Positions 60,384-64,000 of a stretch of DNA of 64,000 bases are shown here, in pieces. The notes below the pieces were generated by a model. That model made no database searches. It was not told the DNA's origin and was given only the letters and a program-made list of their open reading frames with translations. Every line of letters begins with the position of its first letter. Within the stretch, counting starts at the first letter, position 1. The translations under genes were made by a program, and so were the position numbers. Source of the DNA: Sphingobium sp. EP60837 (GTDB lineage: Bacteria; Pseudomonadota; Alphaproteobacteria; Sphingomonadales; Sphingomonadaceae); assembly GCF_001658005.1 (NCBI RefSeq), contig NZ_CP015986.1, forward strand, positions 2,357,501 through 2,421,500, read 5' to 3'.

Positions 60384-61819
60384 TGATTGATTCCGCTTCC
60401 CTTCTGGCCGTTCTGCCGGAACTGGTCCTGACCGCTGGCGGTCTGGTGCTGATGCTGATCGCGGCCTATGGTGGTGATGGCACGGCGCGGGTCGTGAACT
60501 GGCTTTCCGTTTTGACACTGGCTGTAGCCGGGCTGACCCTATCGACGTCGATGGCCCATGGTCCGCTCGCTTTTGATGGCCTGGTTAGGGCGGACGCCTT
60601 TTCCGTTTTTGCAAAGACGATAATTTACGCGGCCGCTGCGGCCGCAATCCTGCTCGCTCCGCGCTATTTCCTCGTGGGGGGAGCGCTGCGACCGGAATAT
60701 CCGGTGCTGATCCTGTTCAGCAGCATCGGTATGGGCATGATGGTGTCGGCAGGCGATCTGCTGACGCTTTATGTCGGGCTGGAGATGCAGAGCCTCGCCG
60801 CCTATGTGCTGGCAAGCTTCATGCAGCAGGACGAGCGGTCGTCCGAAGCGGGCCTCAAATATTTCGTTTTGGGTTCGCTGGCGAGCGGTATCCTGCTTTA
60901 TGGCACAGCGCTCCTTTACGGCTTTACTGGCGGCACGACCTTTGACGGCATTGCGGTCGCGCTGGGTAATGGCGTCGGCAAAGGCGAACTGTTTGGGCTG
61001 GTGTTCCTATTGGCGGGCCTTGCTTTCAAGATGAGCGCGGTGCCGTTCCACATGTGGACGCCCGATGTCTATGAAGGCGCGCCGACGCCGGTTACGACCT
61101 TCTTCGGCAGCGCGCCCAAGGTTGCGGCGATGGCGCTGACCGTGCGGGTCGCGATCGAGGCGCTGGGTCCGGCGGGACTTGATTGGCAGCAGATCGTGAT
61201 TTTCGTCGCGCTCGCCTCGATCATCTTCGGCGCTGTTGCGGCGATCGGGCAAACCAACATCAAGCGCCTGATGGCTTATTCGTCGATAAACAATGTCGGC
61301 TTTGCGCTGATCGGCCTGGCTGCGGCGACGCCTGCTGGTGTGGCGGCGACGATGAGCTACATGGCGATCTATGTGGTGATGACGATTGGCGCCTTCGCCT
61401 GCATCCTGCAGATGCGGGATGCGGAAGGACGGCCGGTCGAAAGCATTGCGAGCCTCGCTGGACTGTCGCAGTCGCGTAAAGGTCTCGCTGCGGCGCTGGC
61501 GATCTTCATGTTCTCCATGGCCGGTATCCCGCCGCTGTTCGGTTTCTGGGCGAAGTTTCTGGTATTCGACGCGGCGGTTGCCGCGGGGCTAACGGCGCTT
61601 GCCGCGTTCGGCATTGCAGCTTCGGTGATCGGCGCCTTTTATTATCTGAAGATCATCAAGACGATGTATTTCGATGAGCCCGCCGCGGCCTATGAGGCGC
61701 GGGGCGGAGCAGTCGAGAATGTGATCCTGACCACCTGCGCGGTGGTGATCGTTGTCGGTTATTTGCTGAACCCGATGCTCGACAAGGCGAGCGCGGCGGC
61801 TGCGGCGTCGCTTTTCTGA
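60383..61819 (+). CDS. nuoN: NADH-quinone oxidoreductase subunit N
   Basis: Third antiporter-like subunit, 478 residues. Conserved: LYVGLEMQSLAAYVLASF with the essential Glu, FKMSAVPFHMWTPDVYEGAP and LMAYSSINNVGFALIGL. Last nuo gene; its TGA lies within the CTGA that also forms the probable start of birA. Confidence 0.97.
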   Translation: MIDSASLLAVLPELVLTAGGLVLMLIAAYGGDGTARVVNWLSVLTLAVAGLTLSTSMAHGPLAFDGLVRADAFSVFAKTIIYAAAAAAILLAPRYFLVGGALRPEYPVLILFSSIGMGMMVSAGDLLTLYVGLEMQSLAAYVLASFMQQDERSSEAGLKYFVLGSLASGILLYGTALLYGFTGGTTFDGIAVALGNGVGKGELFGLVFLLAGLAFKMSAVPFHMWTPDVYEGAPTPVTTFFGSAPKVAAMALTVRVAIEALGPAGLDWQQIVIFVALASIIFGAVAAIGQTNIKRLMAYSSINNVGFALIGLAAATPAGVAATMSYMAIYVVMTIGAFACILQMRDAEGRPVESIASLAGLSQSRKGLAAALAIFMFSMAGIPPLFGFWAKFLVFDAAVAAGLTALAAFGIAASVIGAFYYLKIIKTMYFDEPAAAYEARGGAVENVILTTCAVVIVVGYLLNPMLDKASAAAAASLF

Positions 61820-62523
61820 GCGACATCCGCTTCGTCGAGGAGACCGGCTCCACCAATGCCGACATGCTGGTGTTAGCGGAGCAAGGCTTGGCCGAAGGTA
61901 CTTGGCTGAGAGCCGGACGGCAAAGCGGCGGTCGGGGGCGCATGGGTCGCTCCTGGGAAAGTCCCGAAGGCAATCTTTATTGCTCGACGCTGGTGCGGCT
62001 GCGGCCGGGCGATCCTCCGCCACATATGCTCGCTCTGGTTGCGGCCAATGCGGTGCATGCGTTAGTCGCGCCGCTCTGTGCGGGGCAGGCGCGGATCAAA
62101 TGGCCCAATGATGTCCTGGTGGATGGCGCAAAAATTGCCGGTATCCTGCTGGAGCGGGCCGGGGACGCCGTGGTCGTGGGCATCGGCATCAACGTGACGG
62201 GCCATCCGACGGGGCTAGACCGGCCGGTGACGAGTTTAGCGGCGCAATCTGTTGGCGATACGGACGCGAGCGTACTGATCGAGCGGCTTGTCGAGCTGTT
62301 CGCGCATTGGTTGGCGGTCTGGCGGGCTCAGGGGCTGGACCCGGTGCGCGCGCACTGGCTGCTAAATGCCCATCCCAAAGGCACGGCTATGCGGGTCGTC
62401 CAGCCTGATGGCGAAGTGGTCGAGGGCTCCTTTGATACGCTCGACCAGCAAGGGATGTTGATCCTGCGCTTGGCGAATGGCGACGCGCGTGCCATTCATG
62501 CGGGCGACATCCTTCTCATCTGA
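61816..62523 (+). CDS. birA: Biotin-[acetyl-CoA-carboxylase] ligase (class I BirA)
   Basis: Attaches biotin to carrier proteins. Class I: no N-terminal DNA-binding domain, so no repressor role. Motifs: [25 protein letters not shown] (biotinoyl-AMP loop), [17 protein letters not shown] and a C-terminal SH3-like domain. The first in-frame ATG (61864) comes after ETGSTNAD and would delete conserved residues. No ATG, GTG or TTG precedes it before the stop at 61693, so a CTG at 61816 (giving [14 protein letters not shown]), overlapping the nuoN TGA, is proposed. Downstream of the nuo operon as in other alphaproteobacteria. Confidence 0.9.
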   Translation: MSDIRFVEETGSTNADMLVLAEQGLAEGTWLRAGRQSGGRGRMGRSWESPEGNLYCSTLVRLRPGDPPPHMLALVAANAVHALVAPLCAGQARIKWPNDVLVDGAKIAGILLERAGDAVVVGIGINVTGHPTGLDRPVTSLAAQSVGDTDASVLIERLVELFAHWLAVWRAQGLDPVRAHWLLNAHPKGTAMRVVQPDGEVVEGSFDTLDQQGMLILRLANGDARAIHAGDILLI

Positions 62524-62540
62524 TATCCGGGGGACCGGCC

Positions 62541-63320
62541 ATGCTTCTCGCGATCGACGCGGGCAATACCAATGTGGTTTTCGCGCTGTTGGACGGGCGG
62601 GAAATTCGCGCGCGCTGGCGCATCGCAACCGATCCGCGGCGCACGGCCGATGAATATGCGGTGTGGCTCAATCAGTTGCTGATGCTGGAGGGCTACAACA
62701 TCGCCGATGTGGACGCGGTGATCATCGCGACCGTGGTGCCCCGCGCGCTTCATAATCTACAGGTGCTTGCCGAGAAATATTTCAAGACGAGTCCGCTGGT
62801 TGCGGGCCAAGCGCCGGTAGAATGGGGCATTGAGTTGGACGTCGCGGAGCCTGCATCGGTGGGCGCGGACCGGGTTGTCAACGCGATCGGCGCGCACCAT
62901 CTATATGAAGGCGACCTGATCGTCATCGATTTCGGCACGGCGACGACCTTCGATGTCATCGATTATCACGGCACCTATAAGGGCGGCATTATCGCACCCG
63001 GCATCAACCTGTCGCTCGATGCCTTGGTGGCGGCTGCGGCGAAGCTGCCCAAGATTGCGATCGCGCCGCCAGAGAACCGATCGGTTATTGGTCGCACTAC
63101 CGAAGCACAGATGCATATCGGCGTGTTCTGGGGCTATGTGGCGATGATGGAAGGACTTGTCGCCCGCATGCGGGCGGAGATCGGCCGGCCGACCAAAGTG
63201 ATTTCGACGGGCGGACTCGCCGTCCTGTTCGACGAGAATAGCGATATATTCGATGCGATCGCGCCCGACCTCACCATCTTGGGGTTGGCGCTGTTGCACG
63301 AGAGGAGTTTGAATAACTAA
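62541..63320 (+). CDS. coaX: Type III pantothenate kinase
   Basis: First step of coenzyme A synthesis, phosphorylating pantothenate. The N-terminal phosphate-binding loop [15 protein letters not shown] and [12 protein letters not shown] place it in the acetate-kinase-like superfamily; [19 protein letters not shown] and [17 protein letters not shown] are CoaX-typical. 259 residues. It sits between birA and rnj; its TAA overlaps the rnj ATG. Confidence 0.97.
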   Translation: MLLAIDAGNTNVVFALLDGREIRARWRIATDPRRTADEYAVWLNQLLMLEGYNIADVDAVIIATVVPRALHNLQVLAEKYFKTSPLVAGQAPVEWGIELDVAEPASVGADRVVNAIGAHHLYEGDLIVIDFGTATTFDVIDYHGTYKGGIIAPGINLSLDALVAAAAKLPKIAIAPPENRSVIGRTTEAQMHIGVFWGYVAMMEGLVARMRAEIGRPTKVISTGGLAVLFDENSDIFDAIAPDLTILGLALLHERSLNN

Positions 63321-64000
63321 TGACACCTGGAAATGAGCTGCTCTTCCTGGCCCTCGGTGGGTCGGGCGAGATCGGCATGAATGTCAATCTCTACGGCTGC
63401 CAAGGCAAATGGGTGATGGTCGATCTGGGCCTCACCTTTGCTGACCCGGCCTATCCCGGTGTCGAACTGATATTGCCGGACCTTGCCTTTATCGAGGAGC
63501 GAAAGAACGACCTGCTCGGCATCGTGCTGACCCACGGGCATGAGGATCATATCGGGGCGATCCCTTATTTGGCCGCCGATCTCGGCGTCCCGCTCTATGC
63601 GACGCCGTTTACCGCGGGGTTGATCCGGCTCAAGCTGGAGGAAGAGGGGCTGACCCAAGAGGTCGAGCTGAACGTGATCGAGAATGAGGGCAGCTTTGCG
63701 CTCGGTCCGTTCGGCTTCCGCTATGTGCCGCTAGCGCATTCGATTCCCGAGGGTAATGCCGTGCTGATCGAGACCCCTTATGGGCGGATTTTTCACACTG
63801 GCGACTGGAAGCTGGATGAACAGCCGCTGCTTGGTCAGCCATCGACGCCCGAGGAACTGTCGGCGATCGGCGATGAGGGCGTGCTGGCGCTGGTGTGTGA
63901 CAGCACCAATGTCTTCAATGCCGAGGCGAGCGGGTCGGAAGGCGACGTCCGCGAAGGGCTGATGCAGGCGGTCGCAGGTGCGAAGGGGCGGGTGCTGGTC
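63320..64000 (+). CDS. rnj: Ribonuclease J (partial, 3' end off window)
   Basis: Endo/5'-exonuclease of the beta-CASP metallo-beta-lactamase family. The visible 227 residues start [19 protein letters not shown]. They carry the zinc motif THGHEDHIGA near residue 72, FHTGDWKLDEQP with a metal-ligand Asp, and CDSTNVFNAEASGSE, the beginning of the beta-CASP part. It starts inside the coaX stop codon (TAATG). The 3' end is beyond 64000. Confidence 0.95.
   Translation, partial: MTPGNELLFLALGGSGEIGMNVNLYGCQGKWVMVDLGLTFADPAYPGVELILPDLAFIEERKNDLLGIVLTHGHEDHIGAIPYLAADLGVPLYATPFTAGLIRLKLEEEGLTQEVELNVIENEGSFALGPFGFRYVPLAHSIPEGNAVLIETPYGRIFHTGDWKLDEQPLLGQPSTPEELSAIGDEGVLALVCDSTNVFNAEASGSEGDVREGLMQAVAGAKGRVLV

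Overview
The window is high-GC chromosomal DNA from an alphaproteobacterium, almost certainly of the order Sphingomonadales (Sphingobium/Sphingomonas type). The evidence is the complete nuoA-N run followed by birA, coaX and rnj, an RcdA (DUF1465) homologue, DUF465 and DUF2842 proteins, a one-cysteine DksA, a class I Fda-type aldolase beside tkt-gap-pgk, and several families of short palindromic repeats between genes. I see no prophage, transposase, conjugation gene, CRISPR array or rRNA operon. This is core genome with a few unusual genes and dispersed repeats.

Layout. 1-8.4 kb: a mostly minus-strand housekeeping block. It holds an NlpC/P60 hydrolase, a MarR regulator and an M17 aminopeptidase; then rimO, a K+ channel, surE and serS; with a small plus-strand pair (short conserved protein and RsiV-like lipoprotein) between. 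8.4-12.5 kb: small regulatory or surface genes: host-attachment-type protein, a Ser-rich PEP-CTERM-like protein, dksA, a PilZ protein, two divergent DUF465 genes and rcdA. 12.5-20.6 kb: envelope genes tamA-tamB, an outer-membrane beta-barrel, then pyrF-lapA. 20.7-24.4 kb: the two-gene NHEJ system ku-ligD. 24.4-28.2 kb: EF-hand protein, purB, tRNA-Pro, a degenerate RadC/JAB-like protein, thyA. 28.2-32.3 kb: branched-chain 2-oxoacid dehydrogenase E1alpha, E1beta and E2. 32.4-36.1 kb: secreted protein, PerM-type permease, tRNA-Asp, and the minus-strand series coiled-coil protein-zapA-6S RNA-fau-DUF2842. 36.2-43.6 kb: central carbon genes tkt, gap, pgk, fda, an AAC(3)-I-like acetyltransferase, a DUF72 gene, thiE. 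43.7-47 kb: L,D-transpeptidase, M23 peptidase, efp, inositol monophosphatase. 47-61.8 kb: the 14 genes of respiratory complex I. 61.8-64 kb: birA, coaX and the start of rnj, which runs off the right edge.

How the genes fit together. The glycolysis/pentose-phosphate genes and the branched-chain keto-acid dehydrogenase supply reduced cofactor that complex I oxidises. tamA/tamB, the beta-barrel, the L,D-transpeptidase and the M23 and NlpC/P60 hydrolases serve the envelope. DksA, PilZ, RcdA and 6S RNA are global regulators of transcription, c-di-GMP signalling, cell cycle and RNA polymerase.

The points most worth a second look are: an E2 linker that looks derived from an intergenic palindromic repeat; repeats that supply Shine-Dalgarno sequences; a chromosomal AAC(3)-I-like gene coupled to the aldolase gene; a birA whose only plausible full-length start is CTG; a JAB-like protein that has lost its zinc-binding histidines; and a Shine-Dalgarno sequence buried in a hairpin. 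I found no clear multi-gene system that is entirely undescribed.
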